A DNA stretch of 18,455 nucleotides from Nanohaloarchaea archaeon PL-Br10_U2g27 (GTDB taxonomy: Archaea > Nanohalarchaeota > Nanosalinia > Nanosalinales > Nanosalinaceae), in NCBI GenBank assembly GCA_001564035.1, contig LKMX01000009.1:1-18455 (forward strand), given 5' to 3'. The translations under genes were made by a program, and so were the position numbers. Each line of letters begins with the position of its first letter. Position 1 is the stretch's first letter. Below the pieces are notes generated by a model, which did not search any database, was not told where the DNA came from, and saw nothing but the letters and a program-made list of their open reading frames with translations. Shown in pieces: positions 8,091 through 17,340 of the stretch.

Positions 8091-9203
8091 ATGGAAAAAA
8101 CAGAGCTAAACTGGAAAGAAAGAGCAGAACAACTACCACAGCCATACACAGGCCTAAACCTTGACCAAGAAACACAGGACTGGCTGAAAGAACGCTACCA
8201 GAAGATGCAGTACGAGCCAGGAGAAGCAATAGGAATCGTCGCAGCACAATCCATAGCCGAACCAGCAACACAACTTACGATGGAAACATACCACCAAGCA
8301 GGAGGAGCACAAGTAAGCCTGACAGCAGGCCTACCCCGCCTAATCGAGATTGTGGACGCAAGAAGAGAGCCAAAAACTCCTGCAATGGACGTATACCTGA
8401 AACAAGAATACAACTCTAGAGAAGACGCCACCAAACTCGCAAGAAAACTTAGAGAAGTCAAATTCACAGACCTAGTGGCAAAAGACACCATTGACATCAT
8501 GCAACTGGAAGTAGAATACGAACTCAACCAAGACTTACTCAAAGACTACGACATCGACATGGAAGACGTAAAGTCAAGAGTAAAAGACTCAGTAAAGAAA
8601 TCAAAGCTCAGCATTGACGACAACAAAATTGTACTGGAATCCTCAGAAGAAGACTACACACTTAGAGACCTCAAAGACCTGAAAAACAAAGTCGAAGACG
8701 CAAGAATAAAAGGCATCAAAGGAATCGAGCAAGTAGTGATCAACGAGAGAGACGGAGAATGGCAACTACAAACAGCAGGAACGGCACTAAGGAAAACGCT
8801 TAAAATCGAGGAAGTAGATGAAAACAGAACGATTTCCAACCACCTATTCGAAGTCAAACGCGTACTAGGAGTCGAAGCATTAAGAAACAGGATTATCGCA
8901 GAAACAAACGAAACACTTGGAGCACAAGGAATCAGCATCGACAACCGGCACATCATGCTCCTAGCAGACATGATGACAAAGACAGGAGGCCTAAAAGGAA
9001 CCACACGATACGGTATCGTAGGCGACAAACACTCCATACTTGCACGATCCGTCTTCGAAGAAACCAAGAAACACCTAAGACAAGGAACACTAGGCGGAGA
9101 AGAAGACGAACTCGAAGGAGTAGTAGAAAACATTATCACAGGACAGCCTGTACCAATAGGAACCGGTACAGTCGACCTGAAACCAAACTTCGGAAAAGAG
9201 TAA
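8091..9203 (+). CDS. rpoA2: RNA polymerase subunit A'' (C-terminal part of A)
   Basis: A'' completes the largest RNA polymerase subunit and provides the trigger loop. The 370 residues include EPGEAIGIVAAQSI (42-55) and the trigger-loop segment TMETYHQAGG with the catalytic-type histidine H68, followed by GLPRLIEIVDARREP. The C-terminal part has MLLADMMTKTGGLKGTTRYG and SVFEETKKHLRQG, as in the family. A 300-residue-type middle region (about 110-280) is charged and Lys/Asp-rich. AGGTGA at 8078-8083 lies 7 nt before the ATG. The gene is the last of the polymerase operon; the 62-bp gap after it contains new TATA boxes for nusA and no L30e gene, which many archaea carry here. Three AGGCCT copies, all Gly-Leu. 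Confidence 0.95.
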   Translation: MEKTELNWKERAEQLPQPYTGLNLDQETQDWLKERYQKMQYEPGEAIGIVAAQSIAEPATQLTMETYHQAGGAQVSLTAGLPRLIEIVDARREPKTPAMDVYLKQEYNSREDATKLARKLREVKFTDLVAKDTIDIMQLEVEYELNQDLLKDYDIDMEDVKSRVKDSVKKSKLSIDDNKIVLESSEEDYTLRDLKDLKNKVEDARIKGIKGIEQVVINERDGEWQLQTAGTALRKTLKIEEVDENRTISNHLFEVKRVLGVEALRNRIIAETNETLGAQGISIDNRHIMLLADMMTKTGGLKGTTRYGIVGDKHSILARSVFEETKKHLRQGTLGGEEDELEGVVENIITGQPVPIGTGTVDLKPNFGKE

Positions 9204-9205
9204 AA

Positions 9206-9236
9206 CCATATATAAAAGATAAGGCCTCTTTAAAAT
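9206..9236 (+). promoter_or_regulatory. Promoter region of nusA
   Basis: Two TATA-like boxes follow the rpoA2 stop: ATATATAAAAG (9208-9218) and TTTAAAAT (9229-9236). The second lies about 33 nt before the nusA ATG and fits a short or absent leader; the first would give a longer leader. An AGGCCT (9222-9227) sits between them. Confidence 0.5.
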
Positions 9237-9265
9237 CTACACACCTTCTAAAAAGGGAATACACG

Positions 9266-9688
9266 ATGGTAACAGCAACATACGACACCGAAATGATCAG
9301 AACTCTAAACATGTTCGAGTCTCTCACAGACGTAGAGGCAAGAGACTGCCTAATAACAGAAGAAGAGGCCTACTTCGTAGTGCCTGAAGGAAAAGCAGGA
9401 ATGGCAATCGGAAAAGGCGGCAAAATAGTTCAAAAAGTACAGAACCAGCTCGGAAAAACCGTCAAAATCTACGAGTACAACGACAACATCGGCGCATTCA
9501 TCAACAACATCGTACCCGGAGACATAAGAGGAGTAGACATAGACGACACAGGCGAAAAGAAAAAAGTAACAATCAACGTGCCCAACAAAAACAAGGGCAA
9601 AGTCCTAGGACGAGAAGGAGAAAGAATCCAATCCATCCGAAACATCTTAAAGCGGACACACAACGTCGACGAAGTTAAAGTCGAATAA
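9266..9688 (+). CDS. nusA: Archaeal transcription factor NusA (two KH domains)
   Basis: Archaeal NusA-like proteins consist of little more than two KH RNA-binding domains; the N-terminal polymerase-binding and S1 domains of bacterial NusA are missing. The 140-residue length is typical. The first KH domain has the GxxG loop G49-K-G-G52 within MAIGKGGKIVQ, and the second has G115-R-E-G118 within KVLGREGERIQ. The position between the RNA polymerase operon and rps12 is the usual archaeal one, though L30e, often found just before, is absent. Upstream TATA-like boxes show it probably has its own promoter. ATG at 9266 gives an N-terminus that reaches the first conserved strand. AGGCCT at 9366 is read as Glu-Ala-Tyr. 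Confidence 0.93.
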   Translation: MVTATYDTEMIRTLNMFESLTDVEARDCLITEEEAYFVVPEGKAGMAIGKGGKIVQKVQNQLGKTVKIYEYNDNIGAFINNIVPGDIRGVDIDDTGEKKKVTINVPNKNKGKVLGREGERIQSIRNILKRTHNVDEVKVE

Positions 9689-9696
9689 AAACACAA

Positions 9697-9705
9697 TTTA
9701 TACAA
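9697..9705 (+). promoter_or_regulatory. TATA-like box for the zinc-ribbon membrane gene
   Basis: TTTATACAA, centred about 30 nt before the ATG at 9731, lies in the 42-bp gap after nusA. The spacing fits a leaderless transcript; there is no AGGTGA-like site. Confidence 0.5.
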
Positions 9706-9730
9706 AATTTAGGCCCTTCCAACACTTGTA

Positions 9731-9991
9731 ATGGCCAAAAGAATATGTCCCTGCTGCAGCTCAGAAAATATTGAGCCAGAAGTAGCAGACTTCTCAGGAT
9801 TTCTACACAGTAGCATCAACAAATGGGAATGCAACGACTGCGAATACGTAGGCCTAGCACCAGAAAAAACAAACGAACAAAGTTCTGACAGCAAAGACAC
9901 CGAACCATCACCAGGCCTAACCTACAGACAGTACCTAGTAATCATCATAGTAGCAGCTATTACAGGCCTGTTAATGTTATCCTTACTTTAA
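9731..9991 (+). CDS. Small zinc-ribbon protein with a C-terminal membrane helix
   Basis: An 86-residue protein that I cannot name. The N-terminal half is a zinc-ribbon-like fold with two Cys pairs, C6-x2-C9 (with an extra C8) and C34-x2-C37. A polar linker rich in Ser, Asp and Glu (about 45-63) leads to one strongly hydrophobic helix at about 68-86, which ends the protein, so it is probably tail-anchored with the zinc ribbon in the cytoplasm. It lies between nusA and rps12, where archaea normally have no such gene, and has its own TATA-like box and leaderless-type start. Three AGGCCT copies in 261 bp, all read as Gly-Leu, make it the densest gene for this motif. Many archaea have small zinc-ribbon membrane proteins of unknown role. 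Confidence 0.75.
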   Translation: MAKRICPCCSSENIEPEVADFSGFLHSSINKWECNDCEYVGLAPEKTNEQSSDSKDTEPSPGLTYRQYLVIIIVAAITGLLMLSLL

Positions 9992-10003
9992 GTCTCCGTC
10001 CGG

Positions 10004-10013
10004 GTATAAAAAG
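10004..10013 (+). promoter_or_regulatory. TATA box of rps12-rps7
   Basis: GTATAAAAAG is the clearest TATA box in the window. Its centre lies about 28 nt before ATG at 10036, fitting a leaderless ribosomal-protein transcript. Confidence 0.6.
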
Positions 10014-10035
10014 TTTAGTTTTGACTTATTGGTGT

Positions 10036-10458
10036 ATGGGAATGTACGGCGCACGCAAGATGAAGAAGAAAAGACAGCAGTACAGGTGGAGCGATAAAAA
10101 CTACAAGAGAAGAATGCTTAACCTGAAAGAAAAAGCTGACCCATTAGGAGGAAGCCCTCAAGGAAGAGGAATCGTATTAGACAAACGTATTATTGAAGCA
10201 AAACAGCCTAACTCCGCACTTCGTAAATGTGTGCGTGTACAACTACTGAAAAACGGTAAACAACTAACAGCTTTCGTACCTGGAGACGGAGCAATCGAAT
10301 ACATCGATGAACACGACGAAGTACTGATCGAAGGAATTGGAGGGGCAGACTCAGGACCAAAAGGAGATATTCCAACCGTCCGATACCAAGTAATCCAGGT
10401 AAACGGAATCTCACTCAGAGAGCTCGTAAGAGGAAGACAAGAGAAACCAACACGGTGA
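10036..10458 (+). CDS. rps12: Ribosomal protein S12 (uS12)
   Basis: S12 lies at the decoding centre of the small ribosomal subunit. Conserved blocks include RWSDKNYKRR, GSPQGRGIVLDK, the decoding loop IEAKQPNSALRKCVRV and a FVPGDGAI...DEHDEV segment; the C-terminus LVRGRQEKPTR is typical of archaea. From ATG at 10036 it has 140 residues, a normal length. ATG at 10042 is an alternative, with GGTG 7 nt upstream, but the TATA box spacing favours 10036. An upstream in-frame TTG at 10021 would add five residues without family support. The rps12 stop overlaps the ribosome-binding site of rps7 (GGTGA, 10454-10458), so the two are co-transcribed and probably coupled. No AGGCCT lies in this gene. Confidence 0.95.
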   Translation: MGMYGARKMKKKRQQYRWSDKNYKRRMLNLKEKADPLGGSPQGRGIVLDKRIIEAKQPNSALRKCVRVQLLKNGKQLTAFVPGDGAIEYIDEHDEVLIEGIGGADSGPKGDIPTVRYQVIQVNGISLRELVRGRQEKPTR

Positions 10459-10468
10459 TAACACAAAG

Positions 10469-11095
10469 ATGACAGAAGCAGCGACAATAGAAATAGAAGA
10501 CGAAATACTCACATTCGGAAGATGGGACGCAACAGAAGCAGAAATCAACGACAACGGCCTACTAAGATACATAAGCACTGAAAACATTATGGAGCCGCGC
10601 AGCAAAGGCCGGCACACAGACAAACAGTTCTACAAAGCAGAAGTACCGATAGTAGAAAGATTGCTCAACAGGATGTATGTCGCAGGCCACCGCGGTAAAA
10701 AACACAAGATCACTTCAGGTAAAAACACGGGTCAGAGACAAAAACTCTGGAAAATAATTGAAGAAACCTTCGAACAAATAGAGAACGAAACAGACGAGAA
10801 CCCAATCCAAGTACTGGTGAACGCAATCGAAAACAGCGCACCAGTCGAAGAAGTAGTCACATACCAAAGAGGAGGCGCAAGAGCAAGAAAAGCAGTAATC
10901 GTAGCCCCACAAAGAAGAGTAGACCTCGCACTAAGACTACTAGTACAAGGCGCATACGAAAACAGACTCGCCTCAAGCACAGACGCAGCACAAGCCTTGA
11001 AAGAAGAACTAGTAGGCGCACACAACAACGACAACAACGTCAGAGCAGTAATGACAAAAGAAAGAATGGAAAGAGAAGCAGAAGGCGCTCGATAA
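10469..11095 (+). CDS. rps7: Ribosomal protein S7 (uS7)
   Basis: S7 starts assembly of the small-subunit head and lines the E site. The 208-residue protein carries archaeal S7 blocks: LTFGRWDA near the N-terminus, the VERLLNRM helix, NPIQVLVNAIENSAPVEEV in the middle, APQRRVDLALR and a C-terminal Arg/Glu-rich helix. Length is normal for archaeal uS7. ATG at 10469 is preceded by GGTGA, 10 nt upstream, which overlaps the rps12 stop. An AGGCCT starts at the first base after the TAA stop. There is none within the gene, as for rps12. EF-2 normally follows S7 closely in archaea; here a 172-residue unknown gene and about 500 bp of non-coding DNA lie between them. Confidence 0.95.
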   Translation: MTEAATIEIEDEILTFGRWDATEAEINDNGLLRYISTENIMEPRSKGRHTDKQFYKAEVPIVERLLNRMYVAGHRGKKHKITSGKNTGQRQKLWKIIEETFEQIENETDENPIQVLVNAIENSAPVEEVVTYQRGGARARKAVIVAPQRRVDLALRLLVQGAYENRLASSTDAAQALKEELVGAHNNDNNVRAVMTKERMEREAEGAR

Positions 11096-11258
11096 AGGCC
11101 TTCAACTTCTTATTACCTACCAATTTTTCTAGATTACCAGATTAATTTATAGAAAGCGAGAATTAGTTTCTAGACACAATATAAAAGTAACTCTGACTTA
11201 TTCCAACACTCCAATAACACAAAATTATATAAATGTTACTACTTAGTAATGAAATACT
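11096..11258 (+). promoter_or_regulatory. Gap after rps7 with a TATA box for the 172-aa gene
   Basis: This AT-rich 163-bp gap starts with AAGGCCTT directly after the rps7 stop and a T-rich stretch that may end transcription. ACAATATAAAAG (about 11178-11189) and ATTATATAAAT (11224-11234) are TATA-like. The second is centred about 30 nt before ATG at 11259, the leaderless spacing seen elsewhere. I see no gene in it. Confidence 0.5.
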
Positions 11259-11777
11259 ATGAAACAATTTTTAGCTCAAGACAGGTTCGACACAGAAGAA
11301 TTTATGGATTATCTATGTGCAGCTGGCGAGGCAGAATCATTTGGAAACAAACACGAGGCTAACCAGTACCTCAATCAAATTGAACAAGACTTTGATGAAA
11401 TTAATGGCGTAGAACTGAGAGGAGAACATGCCAGATTGAAAGATTGGAACGAGAACGAGATTGCAAGTCTGCTTGCCCAAGGAGACAGCTATATAATGAC
11501 CACAAGCGACGGAAACAAAGCTATGGAAGATAAATTAAACGAAGACGCCTACATTCTAGGCCGAAAGTGGACGGGTGATGACCAAGTCATAGGTTATAGC
11601 GAAGTTGTGGACGGCCCTCTCGGAAAGACTGCAGAATTTAAAACTACACCCGCCGAAGCATACCCAACAACAAGTAGAGCAGCTGCTATGGTGATACCTG
11701 ACGGCAATTCAGCACAAGTACTATCGCCAAGAGGCAATCTTGTAGTTGAAACAAAAGACGAAACCATAGACTTCTGA
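11259..11777 (+). CDS. Hypothetical protein (172 aa)
   Basis: I do not recognise this family. The product has 172 residues, is soluble and acidic, with no signal peptide or membrane segment. The first 60 residues look helical and charged; residues about 85-172 contain many Gly and Thr/Ser and short beta-prone segments (DQVIGYSEVVDG, AAAMVIPDG, AQVLSPRGNLVVE). Its codon use is looser than in the neighbouring translation genes, with more GAT, AAT and GCT, and it has no AGGCCT. It sits between rps7 and EF-2, which are usually adjacent, and is flanked by long AT-rich non-coding stretches, so it looks like an insertion into the conserved block, perhaps by transfer (inference). A TATA-like box about 30 nt upstream supports the start. 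Confidence 0.7.
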   Translation: MKQFLAQDRFDTEEFMDYLCAAGEAESFGNKHEANQYLNQIEQDFDEINGVELRGEHARLKDWNENEIASLLAQGDSYIMTTSDGNKAMEDKLNEDAYILGRKWTGDDQVIGYSEVVDGPLGKTAEFKTTPAEAYPTTSRAAAMVIPDGNSAQVLSPRGNLVVETKDETIDF

Positions 11778-12119
11778 TATACAACCTCTTCCTTCTTCAT
11801 TAATTTTTCCCTCATCTTATTTTCTATTAATGCTTTGAACACCAATACAGTAAAAATGAGAAATTGCGGAAAACGTGCTGCAAAGGACCCAGATAGAGTT
11901 GAGACCTATTATATTTATGACAAGACTAGTCCGAAAAATTCAACGACTCAAATGAACTGAAATTCTGCATCAAAAGGCCTTTAGAAATGCTTGGCGCAAA
12001 AATACTACCAGACAGCATTTATAACAAGATTTTCTTGAGACGTCAAAGGGCATAGTTCTAGAATTCATTTTTAAAGCTTGTAAAGAAGTCTGGGTTATTG
12101 AAACGGTGAAAAACTGAAT
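11778..12119. other. 342-bp non-coding stretch before EF-2
   Basis: No convincing gene here. A T-rich run (about 11795-11825) may end transcription of the 172-aa gene. A 34-codon open frame at 11856-11960 has no placed promoter or ribosome-binding site and looks random. An AAAGGCCTTT palindrome is at 11973-11982. TTTATAAC (12018-12025) is a possible extra upstream TATA box for EF-2, ahead of the closer one at 12068. Confidence 0.5.
12068..12109 (+). promoter_or_regulatory. Promoter and ribosome-binding site of EF-2
   Basis: TTTTTAAA (12068-12075) is a TATA-like box about 48 nt before the ATG, followed by GGTGA (12105-12109), 10 nt upstream of it. This implies a leader of about 20 nt. The EF-1A gene has the same TTTTTAAA and a GGTGA site in nearly the same arrangement. 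Confidence 0.55.
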
Positions 12120-14306
<2,187 letters not shown>

Positions 14307-14316
14307 AAAACCCAGT

Positions 14317-14370
14317 GGAGGCCTAAATTATCGAGGCCTCCCAACCTCTTACTCTTTCTCAAATTTTTTT
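14317..14370 (+). terminator. EF-2 terminator with AGGCCT stem
   Basis: GGAGGCCT (14317-14324) and AGGCCTCC (14334-14341) form a perfect 8-bp stem with a 9-nt loop, starting 10 nt after the EF-2 stop. A T-run (14364-14370) lies some 20 nt further on. Each arm contains one AGGCCT. Archaea often terminate at T-runs alone, so the hairpin may also protect the mRNA 3' end. Confidence 0.6.
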
Positions 14371-14454
14371 AATTATTGGCGCCACCCATTAGAAAATTAC
14401 GTCCAAAAGGTCTTTTCTCGAGATATTCTGATAGCGTGTAGGCCTATATACAGC

Positions 14455-14534
14455 GTATATAAATCAAGGTTTGAGAAAACTGCTCCTTTTTAAAGGTTTA
14501 AGGAGTAAGTCCTAGTTATACGCTTTAAAGGTGA
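14455..14534 (+). promoter_or_regulatory. Promoter region and ribosome-binding site of EF-1A
   Basis: TTTTTAAA (14487-14494) is about 54 nt before the ATG, and AGGTGA (14529-14534) is 10 nt before it. This implies a leader of about 25 nt, as in EF-2. A second TATA-like box, GTATATAAAT (14455-14464), may give tandem promoters, plausible for so highly expressed a gene. An AGGCCT (14440-14445) lies just upstream. Confidence 0.55.
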
Positions 14535-14544
14535 ATAATAAAAA

Positions 14545-15807
<1,263 letters not shown>

Positions 15808-15820
15808 ACCACTACAATAA

Positions 15821-15850
15821 AGGCCTAAATTAGGCCTACATATCCTTTTT
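15821..15850 (+). terminator. EF-1A terminator with paired AGGCCT
   Basis: AGGCCTAA-A-TTAGGCCT (15821-15837) is a perfect palindrome that can fold into a 6-bp stem with a 5-nt loop, 13 nt after the stop. Five T follow at 15846-15850. Like the EF-2 terminator, both arms are AGGCCT copies. Confidence 0.5.
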
Positions 15851-15975
15851 CCCCTATTATTAAGCTTTCTCCAACTCTAGTTAAAACACAAAATTCTCTC
15901 CAGTAACTCTTCACTTACACCTCTCACGGGAAAGATTGGCAAACTATTCAAACACATAACGAGATCTGAAATTCC

Positions 15976-15982
15976 TTTATAA
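15976..15982 (+). promoter_or_regulatory. TATA box of rps10
   Basis: TTTATAA is centred about 28 nt before ATG at 16007, fitting a leaderless transcript. The rest of the 199-bp gap after EF-1A holds a terminator and no gene I can support. Confidence 0.55.
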
Positions 15983-16006
15983 GAGTTAATATCAGGATAT
16001 TTTTGT

Positions 16007-16315
16007 ATGCAGAAGGCGCGTGTAAAACTCAGGAGCACAGAACAAGAAAAAGTAGACAACCTAGCAGAAGAAATACTAGAAATAGGAAAAGAATACAACG
16101 CCAACATATCAGGACCAGTTCCTCTCCCCACAAAAAACATGAAGATAACAACAAGAAAAGCACCAGACGGAGAAGGAGCATCCACAATCGAAAGATACGA
16201 AATGCACGTCCACAAAAGACTCATAGACATCAAAGACAGCGAAAGAGCACTAAGACAAGTCATGAGAGTCCACGTACCAGAAGGCCTAGACATCGAAATC
16301 GAACTAATGGAATAA
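16007..16315 (+). CDS. rps10: Ribosomal protein S10 (uS10)
   Basis: S10 is a head protein of the small ribosomal subunit. The 102-residue length is typical of archaea. The sequence begins MQKARVKLRST, has the loop SGPVPLPTKNMKITTRKAP (about 35-53) that contacts the ribosome interior, and continues with YEMHVHKRLIDI and the family-typical C-terminal strand VHVPEGLDIEIELM. It follows EF-1A, as in most archaea, but a TATA box and leaderless-type start show it has a separate promoter here. An AGGCCT is at 16282 (Gly-Leu) and another 15 nt after the stop, next to a T-run that may end transcription. Confidence 0.95.
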   Translation: MQKARVKLRSTEQEKVDNLAEEILEIGKEYNANISGPVPLPTKNMKITTRKAPDGEGASTIERYEMHVHKRLIDIKDSERALRQVMRVHVPEGLDIEIELME

Positions 16316-16384
16316 AAAAATTATTTTTCAGGCCTAATTCCCCGTTCTAATTTAAAGATTCCAAAATTCACTATTCTTCAGAGA

Positions 16385-16403
16385 GATACCTCACAGAGGT
16401 ATC
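16385..16403. repeat. Perfect 8-bp inverted repeat upstream of tRNA-Ser
   Basis: GATACCTC (16385-16392) and GAGGTATC (16396-16403) are separated by ACA. The repeat ends 28 bp before the tRNA 5' end, where a TATA-type element would sit, so it may be an operator or promoter element. A 3-nt loop is possible but tight, so protein binding seems more likely than an RNA hairpin (inference). Confidence 0.55.
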
Positions 16404-16431
16404 AAAATCTATCAAATGGATTTGCATTTGT

Positions 16432-16517
16432 GCCGGAGTGACTGAGTGGCTAAAGGTGCCAGCCTGGAAAGCTGGTGAGCGTCACAGCTCTCCTGGGTTC
16501 AAATCCCAGCTCCGGCG
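16432..16517 (+). tRNA. tRNA-Ser (anticodon GGA)
   Basis: All arms are visible: acceptor GCCGGAG/CTCCGGC (16432-16438 and 16510-16516), anticodon stem CCAGC/GCTGG around the loop CTGGAAA with anticodon GGA at 16466-16468, a long variable arm with a GAGC/GCTC stem as in class II tRNA-Ser, and a T arm CTGGG-TTCAAAT-CCCAG. The discriminator base is G (16517), as serine tRNAs require. CCA is not encoded, and no intron is present. The 3' end directly abuts the stop codon of the convergent membrane-protein gene. Confidence 0.96.
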
Positions 16518-16916
16518 TCAACCTATTTCTTTTACAAGCAGGTCTCTTCTTAGGTAGAACTCTTCTCTAGCTCTAAGGTTGAAGTAGCTTGTGACTGCGT
16601 ATAGGATTATTATGGCAGTAATCCCGATGTAGGCTGCAATGCTCTGAAGTATTCTTAACTGTTCCAGCCCCATTGATGCTGCAACCGATGATATAAGGCC
16701 TGCATAGAAAAGTATTCTAATTGAGACTTCTGCCCTCTTAGTGTACCTATACTTGTCGAATGCTTTCTTGTAGTCAAGATACGCTTCTGTATTCGGTTCT
16801 TCTCCGATAGACTCTAAGAGCTGATTATGTGACTTGCCAATAGGTGTAAGCCACCAGATCCTCTTCCTAAAACGATCTCTGAATTCTTTAACTTCTACTG
16901 TATCAAGCCCTTGCAC
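16518..16916 (-). CDS. Two-helix membrane protein, paralog A
   Basis: I do not recognise the family. The product has 132 residues: a charged N-terminal region with FRDRFRKRIWWLTPIGK, a helical charged segment (YKKAFDKYRYTKRAE), two hydrophobic helices (ILFYAGLISSVAASMG and IAAYIGITAIIILYAVTSYF) and a charged tail EEFYLRRDLL. It is clearly paralogous to the gene at 17334-17723, sharing LTPxG, ILFYAGLI-SVAA, AxYIG and EEFYxR. Start choice: GTG at 16916 lies about 27 nt after a TTTAAA box on the minus strand, fitting a leaderless transcript; TTG at 16940 lies right at that box and is unlikely. Its TGA stop directly abuts the 3' end of the convergent tRNA-Ser. It probably sits in the cell membrane; function unknown. 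Confidence 0.75.
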   Translation of the reverse strand: MQGLDTVEVKEFRDRFRKRIWWLTPIGKSHNQLLESIGEEPNTEAYLDYKKAFDKYRYTKRAEVSIRILFYAGLISSVAASMGLEQLRILQSIAAYIGITAIIILYAVTSYFNLRAREEFYLRRDLLVKEIG

Positions 16917-16940
16917 AGATAAAATAATGACAGAACACAA

Positions 16941-16946
16941 TTTAAA
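16941..16946 (-). promoter_or_regulatory. TATA-like box of membrane paralog A
   Basis: TTTAAA on the minus strand, centred about 27 nt before GTG at 16916. It supports that start over the TTG at 16940. The gap 16947-17042 holds one AGGCCT (17027) and nothing else I can name. Confidence 0.45.
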
Positions 16947-17042
16947 CTGTTGTCAAAAATGCATTGAAACAGATTTCGAATAAAAAACCTCTTTTCCATA
17001 GCTTAATTCAGTATTAGACCCAATTTAGGCCTAATTGACAGG

Positions 17043-17050
17043 TTTTAAAA
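17043..17050 (+). promoter_or_regulatory. TATA-like box of the lipoprotein gene
   Basis: TTTTAAAA is centred about 30 nt before ATG at 17077. This argues for the ATG and against an in-frame TTG at 17035 that lies upstream of the box. Confidence 0.5.
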
Positions 17051-17076
17051 GGTTCCTACGAGAATTTTCTCTCGTT

Positions 17077-17283
17077 ATGAGAACTGAGATCGTGCTATTC
17101 GCACTAGTCGTTGGAATTATAGCAACTTCAGGATGTATCGATGGACAGGAAGCGCCAGATGTTCCTGAAGATGACTTCGATGAACCTGCACCAGAAGAGC
17201 CAGGTGAAGAAGACATCGAAGAAGAACCTGCACCAGGAGAACAACCTGACGACGACCTAGACGAAGAACCACTACCAGAGTAG
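17077..17283 (+). CDS. Small acidic lipoprotein
   Basis: A 68-residue secreted lipoprotein candidate. MRTEIVLFALVVGIIATSGC is a short signal sequence with a lipobox-like end (T-S-G-C20); C20 would be lipidated and hold the protein at the outer face of the membrane. The remaining 48 residues contain mostly Asp, Glu, Pro and Gly with no predicted fold, built from loose repeats of the EPAPEEPGEE type; a 13-bp direct repeat (17182-17194 and 17224-17236) encodes part of this. ATG at 17077 suits a leaderless transcript. It lies between two paralogous membrane-protein genes and near an HtrA-type protease, so an envelope role is likely. The tail may be a flexible spacer or a cation-binding segment (inference). 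Confidence 0.7.
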   Translation: MRTEIVLFALVVGIIATSGCIDGQEAPDVPEDDFDEPAPEEPGEEDIEEEPAPGEQPDDDLDEEPLPE

Positions 17284-17294
17284 TCTAAATAAAG

Positions 17295-17340
17295 TTTGCT
17301 CCCTGTAAAAGGGACAAACCGCTAATTTCTTTTTTATTTT
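17295..17340. terminator. Two-way terminator between lipoprotein and paralog B
   Basis: TTTGCTCCC (17295-17303) pairs with GGGACAAA (17311-17318), giving an 8-bp stem with one bulged C and a 7-nt loop. A T-rich run follows on the plus strand (17326-17340), and the minus strand also turns T-rich past the hairpin. It lies in the 50-bp gap between two convergent genes and could serve both. Confidence 0.5.

Noticed and set aside
11856..11960. 34-codon open frame in the gap before EF-2
   Set aside because: No placed TATA box or ribosome-binding site, and composition unlike the neighbouring genes; expected by chance in 342 bp.
16917..16940. Longer form of membrane paralog A from TTG 16940
   Set aside because: The TTG touches the TTTAAA box; GTG 16916 has the leaderless spacing used by other genes here.
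17035..17076. Longer lipoprotein form starting at TTG 17035
   Set aside because: The TATA-like box lies downstream of this TTG, and the extra residues would place charged sequence before the signal helix.
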